Below are positions 30,944 through 39,334 of a DNA stretch of 45,688 nt, in pieces (the stretch's first letter is position 1; each line of letters starts with the position of its first letter). Location: positions 1 through 45,688 of the forward strand of contig JAACTG010000117.1 of the NCBI GenBank assembly GCA_009993585.1, given 5' to 3'. The notes below the pieces were generated by a model. That model ran no database searches and was not told the DNA's origin. It was given only the letters and a program-made list of their open reading frames with translations. This DNA is from Sphingomonadales bacterium. Lineage in GTDB: Bacteria > Pseudomonadota > Alphaproteobacteria > Sphingomonadales > Sphingomonadaceae. The position numbers and the translations under genes are program-made.

Positions 30944-33391
30944 GTGAGCGAAAATTCCTCCCTGCCGCAAAGATTTACCGACTGGTTCGCGACGCGCGGC
31001 TGGCGGCTGCGCGATCACCAGGCCGCGATGCTCGCGGCGGGCCGCGCCGGCGAGCACGCGCTGCTCGTCGCGGCGACCGGCGCGGGCAAGACCTTGGCGG
31101 GATTTTTGCCGAGCCTGGTCGACCTGGCGGAAGCGCCGGCCAAGGGCCTGCACACGCTCTATATCTCGCCGCTCAAGGCGCTCGCGGTCGACGTGCAGCG
31201 CAACCTGCTGACGCCGATCGCGGAGATCGGCCTCGACATCCGCGTCGAGGCACGCAGCGGTGACACCCCCGCCGACCGCAAGGCGCGGCAGAAAAGCAAC
31301 CCGCCGCACATCCTCAACACGACGCCCGAAAGCCTGAGCCTGCTGCTCTCGCATCCCGACAGCCTGACGCTGTTCGCCGGCCTTAGGACCGTCGTCGTCG
31401 ATGAGATCCATGCCTTTGCCGACGGCAAGCGCGGCGACCTGCTCAGCCTGTCGCTGGCGCGGCTGCAGCGGATCGCCCCGCATTTGCGCCGCGTCGGGCT
31501 GAGCGCGACGATCGCCGACCCCGATCTCTATCGCGCCTGGCTCGCCCCCGACGGCGATATCGACGCCGTGCGGCTGGTCGCGGGCGACCCCGGCGCCGAG
31601 CCCGAGATCGATATCCTGCTGCCGACCGCCGAGGATGGCGTCGTGCGCGTGCCGTGGTCGGGCCATTCTGGCAGCTATGCCGCCGAGCCGGTGATGCGTC
31701 TGATCGAGGCCAATCGCACGACATTGGTGTTCTGCAACACCCGCAGCCTCGCCGAACTGACCTTCCAGGAACTGTGGAAGCACAACGACCAGGCGCTGCC
31801 GATCGGCGTCCATCACGGCAGCCTGGCGCGCGAAGCGCGGCGCAAGGTCGAGGCGGCGATGGCGCGCGGCGACCTGCGCGCGCTCGTCGCCACCGCCAGC
31901 CTCGACCTCGGCGTCGACTGGGGCGCGGTCGACCTCGTCGTCCAGATGGGCGCGCCTAAGGGCAGCTCGCGCCTGCTGCAGCGCATCGGCCGCGCCAACC
32001 ACCGGCTCGACGAGGCGAGTCGCGCGCTCGTCGTGCCCGGCAATCGCTTCGAATATCTCGAGGCGCGCGCCGCGCTCGACGCGGTCGAGGCGGGCGAGCG
32101 CGATCCCGACCAGTTTCATCCCGGCAGCCTCGACGTGCTTGCGCAGCACATCATGGCGTGCGCCTGCGCCGCGCCGTTCAGCGAGGCCGCGCTGCTCGAC
32201 GAGGTGCGCGGCGCAATGCCCTATTCGGGGCTGACCGCCGAGGAATTCGGTCGCGTCCTCGGTTTCATCCGCGACGGCGGCTATGCGCTCAAGGCCTATG
32301 ACCGCTTCCGCCGCCTCGCCCCCGATGGCACCGCGCCCGACGGATCGCCGATGTGGCGCGTCAGCCATCCGCGCTTCGTCACCCAGCACCGCATGAACGC
32401 GGGCATCATCGTCGACGCGCCGCTGCTCACCGTGCGGTTCAACAACGGTCGCCAGCTCGGCACGGTCGAGGAATTCTTCGCCAGCACGCTCAGTCTCGGC
32501 GATACCTTCTTCTTCTCCGGCCTCAGCCTCGAAGTCGTCGGGATCAAGGACACCGACCTGATCGTCAAGGCGACCAGCCGGCCGGCGCGCATTCCCACCT
32601 ATGTCGGCGCGCGCATGGCGTTGACCACCAACCTCGCCGGGCGGGTGCGCGAATTTCTCTGCGATCGCGACCAGTGGCCGCGCTTCCCCGACGACGTGCG
32701 CGAATGGCTCGAGGCGCAGGACCGCCGCTCGGTGCTGCCGCAGCCGGGCCAGCTGCTCGTCGAAACCTTCCCGCGCGACGGCAGCCATTATATGGTCGCC
32801 TATCCGTTCGAAGGCTGGAACGCGCACCAGTCGCTCGGCATGCTGGTGACGCGGCGGATGGAAACGCAGGGGCTGCAGCCGCTGGGCTTCCAGGCGTCGG
32901 ATTATGCGTTGGTCTGCCACAGCATCGTGCCCGTCACCGATCCCGCCAGCCTGTTCAGCGCCGACATCCTCGCCGACGAGTTCGTCGACTGGGTCGAAGG
33001 ATCGGCGCTGTTGAAGCGCGCGTTCCGCGAAGTCGCGGTGATCGGCGGCCTCGTCGAGCGCCATCATCCCGGCAGGCGCAAATCGGGCAAGCAGGTGACC
33101 TTTTCGACCGACCTGATCTACGACGTGCTGCGCAAATACGAACCCGACCATTTGCTGCTCAAGGCCGCCTGGGCCGACGCCCGCCGTCGCCTGACCGACG
33201 TCGGCCGCCTCGGCGACCTGCTCGACCGCGCCGCCGACACCATGCTCCACGTGACGCTCGACCGCGTCAGCCCGCTCGCGGTGCCCGCGCTGATCATGAT
33301 CGGCCGCGAAAGCGTCGCGCAGGGCGCGGCCGACGACGCCCTGTTCGAGGAGGCCGAGACGATCGCGCAGGAAGCGATGGCGCAGTCATGA
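30944..33391 (+). CDS. Ligase-associated DNA damage response DEXH box helicase (Lhr-like)
   Basis: An 815-residue superfamily 2 helicase of the Lhr-Core type. Walker A is AATGAGKTLAG, motif Ib region is NTTPESL, motif II is VVDEIHAF, motif III is LSATI, and motif VI is LLQRIGRANHR. A winged-helix and the Lhr-specific domain 4 follow to the C-terminus. Studied relatives are ATP-driven 3'-5' translocases that unwind RNA:DNA hybrids. The start is GTG, needed because the only ATG upstream lies in the opposite gene. It is partnered with the exonuclease across a shared promoter. pdeM is further downstream behind the retropepsin-like gene. Confidence 0.94.
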   Translation: MSENSSLPQRFTDWFATRGWRLRDHQAAMLAAGRAGEHALLVAATGAGKTLAGFLPSLVDLAEAPAKGLHTLYISPLKALAVDVQRNLLTPIAEIGLDIRVEARSGDTPADRKARQKSNPPHILNTTPESLSLLLSHPDSLTLFAGLRTVVVDEIHAFADGKRGDLLSLSLARLQRIAPHLRRVGLSATIADPDLYRAWLAPDGDIDAVRLVAGDPGAEPEIDILLPTAEDGVVRVPWSGHSGSYAAEPVMRLIEANRTTLVFCNTRSLAELTFQELWKHNDQALPIGVHHGSLAREARRKVEAAMARGDLRALVATASLDLGVDWGAVDLVVQMGAPKGSSRLLQRIGRANHRLDEASRALVVPGNRFEYLEARAALDAVEAGERDPDQFHPGSLDVLAQHIMACACAAPFSEAALLDEVRGAMPYSGLTAEEFGRVLGFIRDGGYALKAYDRFRRLAPDGTAPDGSPMWRVSHPRFVTQHRMNAGIIVDAPLLTVRFNNGRQLGTVEEFFASTLSLGDTFFFSGLSLEVVGIKDTDLIVKATSRPARIPTYVGARMALTTNLAGRVREFLCDRDQWPRFPDDVREWLEAQDRRSVLPQPGQLLVETFPRDGSHYMVAYPFEGWNAHQSLGMLVTRRMETQGLQPLGFQASDYALVCHSIVPVTDPASLFSADILADEFVDWVEGSALLKRAFREVAVIGGLVERHHPGRRKSGKQVTFSTDLIYDVLRKYEPDHLLLKAAWADARRRLTDVGRLGDLLDRAADTMLHVTLDRVSPLAVPALIMIGRESVAQGAADDALFEEAETIAQEAMAQS

Positions 33392-33423
33392 ACCTGCACG
33401 CCGGCCGCATTTAGCCGTGTTTC

Positions 33424-33452
33424 TTGTCTAAAACGCTTAAAAGGCGTAGCTA
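33424..33452 (+). promoter_or_regulatory. Possible promoter of the retropepsin-like gene
   Basis: TTGTCT (33424-33429), 17 bases, then TAGCTA (33447-33452), in an A+T-rich gap of 95 bases after the helicase gene. It suggests the protease gene is expressed separately from the helicase. Confidence 0.35.
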
Positions 33453-33486
33453 CATTGGCCAAAGGGGAGCAGCTGAGGAGAGCGTC

Positions 33487-34527
33487 ATGACGCACTTACC
33501 GTTCGGCAACCTGCGCAACCGTCTTTGGGGTCTAGCCGCGCCGGTATCGATGTGCCTCGTCTTGCCCTTTGTCCCTGCCGCCGCCCAGACCGCTGAGGAG
33601 AACGGCAAATCCTCTTGCCAGATCGCCCAGGCGGACAGTCCGGATCATGGCGATGGCGGGGGCGAGGCGATCGCAACGGGCACCGACGCCAACCTGCGGA
33701 TCACCATCCCGGTCATGATCGATGGTCGCGGGCCACATCGCTTTCTGGTCGATACCGGGTCGGAACGTACCGTCATATCGGCTTCGCTAGCACGACGCCT
33801 GGGCCTCGTTTCGAGCGAGAGCCAGACGCTCGTCTCGATCGTCGACCGCCAGCAGGTGGCAATGGTCGATCTACCGCCCCTGCAGCTCGGTCTGAACAGT
33901 TCGATCAATCTCAACACCCCCGTACTGCAAACGCACAATATCGGTGCCGACGGCATCCTGGGTCTCGACAGCCTTTCCGACAAGCGCGTTGAAATCCAGG
34001 ATTTCGGACGCTGCATGAAGGTTTTCGACACCAAGCGGGCAAGCGACGCCAAAGACGAGGGCCCAAAATTCCGGATGCATGCCCGGGAATCAAAGGGCCA
34101 GCTCATCCTTTCATCGGCCGATGCCACGGGTTTTCCGATCAAGACCGTCATCGATACGGGGGCGGAGATCAATATCGGTAATCATCGCCTGCTGCGGCTG
34201 CTGCAAAAACGGGGCGGGCTCCACATTTTCGCGCGACGGGAAATTACCGGCGTGACCGGGGGCAGCCGGGAGGTCCAGATCGGCTATATCAGCCATTTGA
34301 AAATCGGCGATGCGGTGATGCGCAACCTGGCGGTGGCATTTGTTGACTCGCCCGCGCTCGACCGCCTCGGACTCGCCGACACGCCGACCTTGATCATCGG
34401 CATGAATACCCTGTCGTCGTTTGAACGGATCATGATCGATTTTCCCGAACGCGAAATCACTTTCGTCACCCCGAGCGCGCGCGTCTCGCCGCGAACTCTA
34501 CGCGTGGTGCGTCCATATGGCAGTTGA
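33487..34527 (+). CDS. Secreted two-domain retropepsin-like aspartic protease
   Basis: A 346-residue protein with an N-terminal signal or anchor (LAAPVSMCLVLPFVPAAAQ, cleavage near residue 34). Two aspartic-protease half-sites follow: D89-T-G in FLVDTGSERTVIS and D223-T-G in TVIDTGAEINIG. Each is followed by a hydrophobic-hydrophobic-Gly motif (DGILGLD at 155-161; LIIGMN later). A pseudo-dimer of retropepsin domains in one chain would be catalytically complete, acting in the periplasm; the substrate is unknown. GAGGAG lies 6 bases before the ATG. It sits between the helicase and pdeM, where other genomes have no such gene (recollection, to be checked). Slightly lower G+C than its neighbours. 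Confidence 0.82.
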   Translation: MTHLPFGNLRNRLWGLAAPVSMCLVLPFVPAAAQTAEENGKSSCQIAQADSPDHGDGGGEAIATGTDANLRITIPVMIDGRGPHRFLVDTGSERTVISASLARRLGLVSSESQTLVSIVDRQQVAMVDLPPLQLGLNSSINLNTPVLQTHNIGADGILGLDSLSDKRVEIQDFGRCMKVFDTKRASDAKDEGPKFRMHARESKGQLILSSADATGFPIKTVIDTGAEINIGNHRLLRLLQKRGGLHIFARREITGVTGGSREVQIGYISHLKIGDAVMRNLAVAFVDSPALDRLGLADTPTLIIGMNTLSSFERIMIDFPEREITFVTPSARVSPRTLRVVRPYGS

Positions 34528-34571
34528 TCGCAACGCTTGCCAAGCAGCCGTGCGAGCGCCATGGATGCGCC

Positions 34572-35285
34572 ATGGTTCCCCTTTCGTTCGCTGGCCGCGA
34601 TTTTATCGCCACGCGTGAAGGCGCGCTGTTCTGCACCGATTCGCGGGCGCTGATCGTCGCCGACCTGCACCTTGAAAAAGCGAGCTGGTATGCGCGCATG
34701 GGCCAGTTGCTGCCGCCTTATGACAGCCTCGCCACGCTCGATCGGATCGAGCAGCTCGCCGATCGCCTCGATGCCGCCGCGCTCTGGTGCCTGGGCGACA
34801 ATTTTCACGACGTCGGCGGCCCCGCGCGGCTGCCGGCCGGTGCGCGGGCGCGACTCGAGCGGCTCGGCCGCCGGCTCGACCTCCACTGGATCGTCGGCAA
34901 TCACGATCCGCAGCTGACCGAAACCTTCGGCGGATCGGCGCACGAGGAGGCGTGGCTGGGGGGCATCGCGTTACGCCATATCGCCCGGCGCGGCGCGCGC
35001 GGCGCCGAGCTGTCGGGCCATTTTCATCCCAAATTGCGCCTGTCGGTGCGCGGTCACCGGGTCGCCCGCCCCTGCTTCGTTCGTGCCGGCGACCGCATCG
35101 TCCTGCCCGCCTTCGGATCGCTGACCGGTGGCATGGCGGCTTTCGACCCCGCCATCGCCGACGCGCTCGGGCCGATCGAAGCGGCCATGATCGTCGTCTC
35201 GGGCCGGCTGCTTACCTTTCCCAATGCCCCCGCCGCGCTGTCGCGACCGCATGCGATGGCGCAATGCGCCGGGCGGTCGACCTGA
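34572..35285 (+). CDS. pdeM: Ligase-associated DNA damage response endonuclease PdeM
   Basis: A 237-residue calcineurin-like metallophosphoesterase. Metal motifs in order: VADLHLEKA (DxH), LGDNFHD (GDxxHD), GNHD, and GHFHPK (GHxH). This is the small phosphoesterase component of the Lhr/exonuclease/LigB cluster; the P. putida protein is a manganese-dependent DNA endonuclease. The ATG at 34572 gives MVPLSFAGRDF, the family's usual start; a longer TTG-initiated reading from 34524 looks unconserved. It starts 44 bases after the protease stop. Confidence 0.93.
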   Translation: MVPLSFAGRDFIATREGALFCTDSRALIVADLHLEKASWYARMGQLLPPYDSLATLDRIEQLADRLDAAALWCLGDNFHDVGGPARLPAGARARLERLGRRLDLHWIVGNHDPQLTETFGGSAHEEAWLGGIALRHIARRGARGAELSGHFHPKLRLSVRGHRVARPCFVRAGDRIVLPAFGSLTGGMAAFDPAIADALGPIEAAMIVVSGRLLTFPNAPAALSRPHAMAQCAGRST

Positions 35286-35367
35286 TCCGGCCGGACCGGG
35301 ACGTGTTCCCGCCGAGCGGGCGCAGCGCGATTGTCGCGCCCGACGCATCCGGGCATAAGGTCCCGCA

Positions 35368-37251
35368 ATGATTTCCGATTACCTCCCCCTGTTCGATTCG
35401 CTGATGGTCAAGATCGCGCTGATCGGCGTGCTTGGCATCGGCGCGCAGTGGATTGCGTGGCGCACGGGTCGCCCCGCGATCGCGCTGATGCTGATCGTCG
35501 GGGTCATTGCCGGCCCAGTGCTCGGCCTGATCCGACCCGAAGAGGATTTCGGCCCGTTGATGGAGCCGATCGTCAAGCTGGCGGTGGCGGTCATCCTGTT
35601 CGAGGGCGGGCTGAGCCTCAATTTCCGGGATTTGCGCCACGCGGGGGCCGGCGTGCTCAGGCTGGTCGTGATCGGCGTGCCGGTCGGCTGGGGCCTGGGG
35701 ACCGCCGCGGCCTATTACGGTGCCGGCCTGCCGCTCCCGGTCGCCGCACTGTTCGGCGGTATCCTGGTCGTGACCGGTCCGACGGTGATCGGGCCGATGC
35801 TGCGCACGCTGCGGGTCGGCGACCGCGTACGCAACATCCTGAAATGGGAAGGCATCATCAACGATCCGATCGGCGCGCTGCTCGCGGTCGGCATCTATGC
35901 CTATATCTCCTATACCGGGCCGCAGGTCGATTTCCTCGATATCGGGATCGATGTCGTCGGGGCGACGGTGATTGCCGCCTTGCTCGGCGGTGCGCTCGGC
36001 TGGTTCCTGACTTGGGCGTTTCCGCGCGGCTATGCGCCCGAATATCTGAAGGCGCCGATCCTCCTCATCACCGTCATCTTCGGCTTCGTCGCCGCCGACC
36101 TCGTCATGCACGAATCCGGGCTCGTCACCGTCACCGTGATGGGCGTCGTCATGGCCAATCGTGCGATCTATTCGAGCCATGCGCTGCATCGTTTCAAGGA
36201 GGACCTTGCCGTCCTCCTGATCAGCGGCGTCTTCATCCTGCTGTCGGCGACGCTCGACTGGGAAACGGTCAGCCAGTTCCAGGTGCGTTTCGTCGCCTTC
36301 CTGTTCCTGCTGCTGTTCGTCGTGCGCCCGCTGACGGTGTTTACCAGCCTGATGTTTTCCAGCGTACCGTGGCGCGAACGCATCTTCATCGGCTGGATCG
36401 CGCCGCGCGGCATCGTCGCCGTCGCCATCACCGGCCTGTTCGCGATCCGGCTGGTCGATTACGGGGTCGAGGATGCCGAGGCTCTGGTGCCATTGTCGTT
36501 CGGCGTCGTCATCGTGACGATCTTCGCGCACGGTTTTTCGGCGAGCTGGCTGGCGCGGCGTCTGGGCATCGACGAAGGCAAGGGCGAGGGGCTTCTGCTC
36601 GTCGGCGCCAATCGCTGGACGATCGCCCTCGCGCAATTCTTCAAGGAGCGCGACATCCCGGTGATGATCGCCGATTCGAGCGCGATCGCGCTGCGCGACG
36701 CGCGGCGCGCCGACATTGAAATCTATCGCGGCGACATCCTCGACGAAGTCCATGAGGACGAACTGTCGCTCGGCAATTTCCAGCACCTGATCGCGGCGAC
36801 CGACAACGACAGCTACAACGCTCTCGTCGCCAACGACCTTGGCCCCGAAATGGGTCATGATGCGATCACCCGCATCGGCCAGGACGTGAGCAAGGGCGTG
36901 GTCCAGAAGCGCGGCCGCATTCTCCTGCAGACCGGACGTACGATCGACGAACTGCTCGATCGGCTGCAGAGCGGCTGGAGCTTCAGCCGCACGCGCATCA
37001 CCGAGAAATTCTCGGTCGAGGATTATCGCGAAAACCTCAAAGGCAATCGGGGTGAGAGCGTTGCCGTCATCAAGCCCGACAAGCGCGTCCTGTTCTTTTC
37101 GATGCAGGCGCGCCCGGTGATCGAGATCGGCGACCAGATCGTCAGCTTCGTCGCGCCTGAAGACCCACGCGAACTGATGGACAAGCGCGAAGAGCCGCGC
37201 GAAACGAAGGCCGAGACGAAAAAGGCCGAAGCTAAAAAAGACGCTGGCTAG
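35368..37251 (+). CDS. Cation:proton antiporter of CPA1/NhaP type with C-terminal nucleotide-binding-like domain
   Basis: A 627-residue membrane protein. Residues 5-405 hold 12-13 membrane helices with the CPA1 core: VILFEGGLSL near residue 75 and EGIINDPIGAL near 165, where N-D is the ion-binding pair. FIGWIAPRGIVA is near 345. Residues 410-530 resemble a TrkA-N/RCK-like cytosolic domain (GLLLVGANRWTIALAQFF, then ADIEIYRGDILDE and LIAATDNDSYNALVAN). The C-terminus is a Lys/Glu-rich tail. It exchanges Na+ or K+ for H+ at the inner membrane for pH and salt homeostasis. The 3' end overlaps yggS by four bases, tail to tail. Confidence 0.9.
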   Translation: MISDYLPLFDSLMVKIALIGVLGIGAQWIAWRTGRPAIALMLIVGVIAGPVLGLIRPEEDFGPLMEPIVKLAVAVILFEGGLSLNFRDLRHAGAGVLRLVVIGVPVGWGLGTAAAYYGAGLPLPVAALFGGILVVTGPTVIGPMLRTLRVGDRVRNILKWEGIINDPIGALLAVGIYAYISYTGPQVDFLDIGIDVVGATVIAALLGGALGWFLTWAFPRGYAPEYLKAPILLITVIFGFVAADLVMHESGLVTVTVMGVVMANRAIYSSHALHRFKEDLAVLLISGVFILLSATLDWETVSQFQVRFVAFLFLLLFVVRPLTVFTSLMFSSVPWRERIFIGWIAPRGIVAVAITGLFAIRLVDYGVEDAEALVPLSFGVVIVTIFAHGFSASWLARRLGIDEGKGEGLLLVGANRWTIALAQFFKERDIPVMIADSSAIALRDARRADIEIYRGDILDEVHEDELSLGNFQHLIAATDNDSYNALVANDLGPEMGHDAITRIGQDVSKGVVQKRGRILLQTGRTIDELLDRLQSGWSFSRTRITEKFSVEDYRENLKGNRGESVAVIKPDKRVLFFSMQARPVIEIGDQIVSFVAPEDPRELMDKREEPRETKAETKKAEAKKDAG

Positions 37252-37934
37252 ACGCGCGGTCCGAACAATTCGCTGCCAATGCGGACATGCGTCGCGCCGA
37301 GGATCGCGGCGATCTCGAAATCGCTCGACATCCCCATGCTCAGCCCGACAAGGCCGTTGCGTACCGCCAGTTCGGCGAGCAGCGCGAAATACGGTGCAGG
37401 TTCGACATCGAACGGCGGCACCGCCATCAATCCCGATATCGCCAGTCCTTGTTCGGCGGCATAGTCGAGAAGTGCGGGCAGGTCGGCGATCGCGCATCCA
37501 CCCTTTTGCGGTTCGTCGCCAATATTCACCTGGACGAACAGCTCCGGCGCCGCTTCGCCGGATGCCACCGCGCGCGCGATCGCATCGACCAGCGAGCGGC
37601 GATCGAGCGAATGGATCGCGTCGCATAGCGCCATCGCCTCGGCCGCCTTGTTCGATTGCAGACGGCCGATGAAATGAAGGCGGACATGGGGATGGCGAGC
37701 ACGGATGGCCGGCCATTTCTCCTGTATCTCCTGGACGCGGTTCTCGCCGAAATCGGTCGCCCCGGCCGCGATCAGCCTCTCGATTTCGGCGGCGCTACGC
37801 GTTTTCGACACCGCGATCAGGCAGATCTCGTCGTCCCGCCGGCCCGCCAGCGCCGCGGCCTTGGCGACTCGATTGCGCACATCGGCCAGTTTCGCTGCGG
37901 GAGCGGTATCGTTGCGCTGCTGTTTGCCGGTCAT
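37248..37934 (-). CDS. yggS: YggS family pyridoxal-phosphate homeostasis protein
   Basis: A 228-residue fold-type III PLP protein. The PLP lysine is K44 in LIAVSKTRSAAEI. FGENRVQEIQEKW, LHFIGRLQSNK, VQVNIGDEPQKGG and LSMGMSSDFEIAI-type sequence are all family signatures. YggS/PipY binds PLP without a known reaction and keeps vitamin B6 and amino-acid pools in balance. It diverges from the ThiE-like gene with only 23 bases between start codons, which share one TATA box. Confidence 0.95.
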   Translation of the reverse strand: MTGKQQRNDTAPAAKLADVRNRVAKAAALAGRRDDEICLIAVSKTRSAAEIERLIAAGATDFGENRVQEIQEKWPAIRARHPHVRLHFIGRLQSNKAAEAMALCDAIHSLDRRSLVDAIARAVASGEAAPELFVQVNIGDEPQKGGCAIADLPALLDYAAEQGLAISGLMAVPPFDVEPAPYFALLAELAVRNGLVGLSMGMSSDFEIAAILGATHVRIGSELFGPRV

Positions 37935-37943
37935 CGTGCGCTG

Positions 37944-37950
37944 CTATAAG
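37944..37950. promoter_or_regulatory. Shared TATA-like box between yggS and the ThiE-like gene
   Basis: CTATAAG (37944-37950) lies between start codons at 37934 (minus) and 37958 (plus). It stands 7 bases before the GTG, and TATAGC on the other strand stands 8 bases before the ATG. With this gap, both transcripts would have almost no leader. No -35 box is clear. Confidence 0.35.
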
Positions 37951-37957
37951 AGGACGT

Positions 37958-38524
37958 GTGCGCTATCGCCAGCCCTTGCCGCCCGCTCGCTTCTGGCGCG
38001 GCCCCGTCCCGCGCCGCTGGCTGTTCACCGATGAGCGGATGCCGGGCGACGCGATCGCCGCCGTCCGCGCCTTGCCACCGCGATCGGGGATCGTGTTCCG
38101 CCATTATGCAACGCCCGCCGCCGGACGTGCGCGATTGCTGCGACGGATCGCGCGCATCGCCGTCGCGCGCGGTCACTGGTTGCTCGTCGGCGGCGCCGAC
38201 CATCGCTCGTTCGCGTACGCAGCGCCTCATGATCGCGGGGCCGTGTCGGCGGGAGTCCATAACGTGCGCGAGGCGGAGCAGGCGCGCCGAGCAGGCCTGG
38301 CCTTAATCTTCGTCTCGCCGGTGTTCGCGACGCGCAGCCATCCGGGAGCAGCCCCCATCGGCGTCAGCGGCTTTGCGCAGGTGGCACGTACGAGCACGGG
38401 CATGGCGATCGCGCTCGGCGGCATGGACGCGCGCCGATTCCGCTTGTTGCGTCGCCACGGCGCACATGGATGGGGCGCGATCGACGCGCTGACAGTTACA
38501 AAACGGGAACGAAAACGCGGCTAG
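37958..38524 (+). CDS. Thiamine phosphate synthase (ThiE/TenI)-like protein
   Basis: A 188-residue TIM-barrel-like protein of the ThiE/TenI family, seen in RRWLFTDERMPGDA, GAVSAGVHNVREAEQARRAG, IFVSPVFATRSHPGA and IALGGMDARRFRLLRRHGA. It is shorter than true ThiE (about 210). Several substrate-binding residues cannot be matched by eye, so synthesis of thiamine phosphate is uncertain. No other thiamine gene is near. The start is GTG, giving MRYRQPLPPARFWRG; AGGA lies 4-5 bases upstream, too close for a good ribosome site. Confidence 0.75.
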   Translation: MRYRQPLPPARFWRGPVPRRWLFTDERMPGDAIAAVRALPPRSGIVFRHYATPAAGRARLLRRIARIAVARGHWLLVGGADHRSFAYAAPHDRGAVSAGVHNVREAEQARRAGLALIFVSPVFATRSHPGAAPIGVSGFAQVARTSTGMAIALGGMDARRFRLLRRHGAHGWGAIDALTVTKRERKRG

Positions 38525-38527
38525 GCG

Positions 38528-39244
38528 TTAGAACTTGAAACGTGTTCCGACATAAACCGCCTGGCTGTCGCGACGATCGTCGGCGATCGGGGCAAGCCCG
38601 GCATTGTCCTGCTTAAGCCGGACGCCCGCGGTCACCTTGAGACGACGGCTGAGGCTGTAGCCGGCACCAACATCGACCGACACCGTATCATCGGACGCCA
38701 ACGGACGCGAATCGCGAGCGGCGATATCGCTGTCGAGCTTGACCTCGGTGCTGAACCGCGACTTGCGGCGCGAGACACCCTTGAGCTCGGCGGCCTTGGG
38801 CAGCGTGGCGAGATCGACGCCGGGACCAGCATCGGGAATCGCAAACTTGGTAAAGCCGACCGACTTGCCCAGATCATAGGCGACCGGCGTGATGGCGAAC
38901 GCCTTCTCACGCGTCGGCTGGGTCAGGCCGACTTGCGCAGCAATATTCGATTGCGCCAACGACCCGCGGCGCGACCGCACGACGACCGTTACCGCGCGAC
39001 TGCCATCGGCGCCGCGTGCGACGACCGGTGTGAAGCGGAAATTCCGCTTGGCCGCGGCGGAAACCTTTTCAAAGCGGGCGACCAGACGCGGATCGCCGGT
39101 CGCAGGCGTGAACTGTCCAACCATTTCGGAGAGGCTAGAGGCGGAGTCGCGCGCACCGGCGCCGGCGCTGAACGCAGGCGACGCAAGCAGCGCGACGGAG
39201 GCCGCAGCCACCATCAATCCCGCCATTTTCGTCCTGCTTTTCAC
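38528..39244 (-). CDS. Uncharacterised exported protein with outer-membrane-like C-terminus
   Basis: A 238-residue protein from a GTG start (or 232 from the ATG at 39226). A signal peptide ends near SPAFSAGA. The body is basic (RSRRGS, SRRKSRF). The last 60 residues alternate like beta-strands: TVSVDVGAGYSLSRRLKVTA, ending YVGTRFKF with C-terminal Phe, as in outer-membrane beta-barrel signals. It is too short for a full barrel of more than eight strands. Function unknown. The two ends are convergent, with the ThiE-like gene 3 bases away. The promoter probably lies in the 233-base gap upstream. Confidence 0.7.
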   Translation of the reverse strand: MKSRTKMAGLMVAAASVALLASPAFSAGAGARDSASSLSEMVGQFTPATGDPRLVARFEKVSAAAKRNFRFTPVVARGADGSRAVTVVVRSRRGSLAQSNIAAQVGLTQPTREKAFAITPVAYDLGKSVGFTKFAIPDAGPGVDLATLPKAAELKGVSRRKSRFSTEVKLDSDIAARDSRPLASDDTVSVDVGAGYSLSRRLKVTAGVRLKQDNAGLAPIADDRRDSQAVYVGTRFKF

Positions 39245-39334
39245 GTCGTATAAACTCCACCCGGTACCGCCTATGACCGCGGTCTAGCACAAAGCTAGGC
39301 ATTAAGGCGAATCGTGCAAGGGGGTATGCGGCCT

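Noticed and set aside
30926-33250. Upstream extension of the exonuclease frame through the helicase gene
   Set aside because: The extension is the complement of the conserved helicase. The real exonuclease begins at MANLAQW.
35212-37716. Very long open frame on the minus strand opposite the antiporter
   Set aside because: It is rich in His, Asp and Arg with no recognisable domain, while the plus strand encodes a clear antiporter. Long antisense frames are common at this G+C content.
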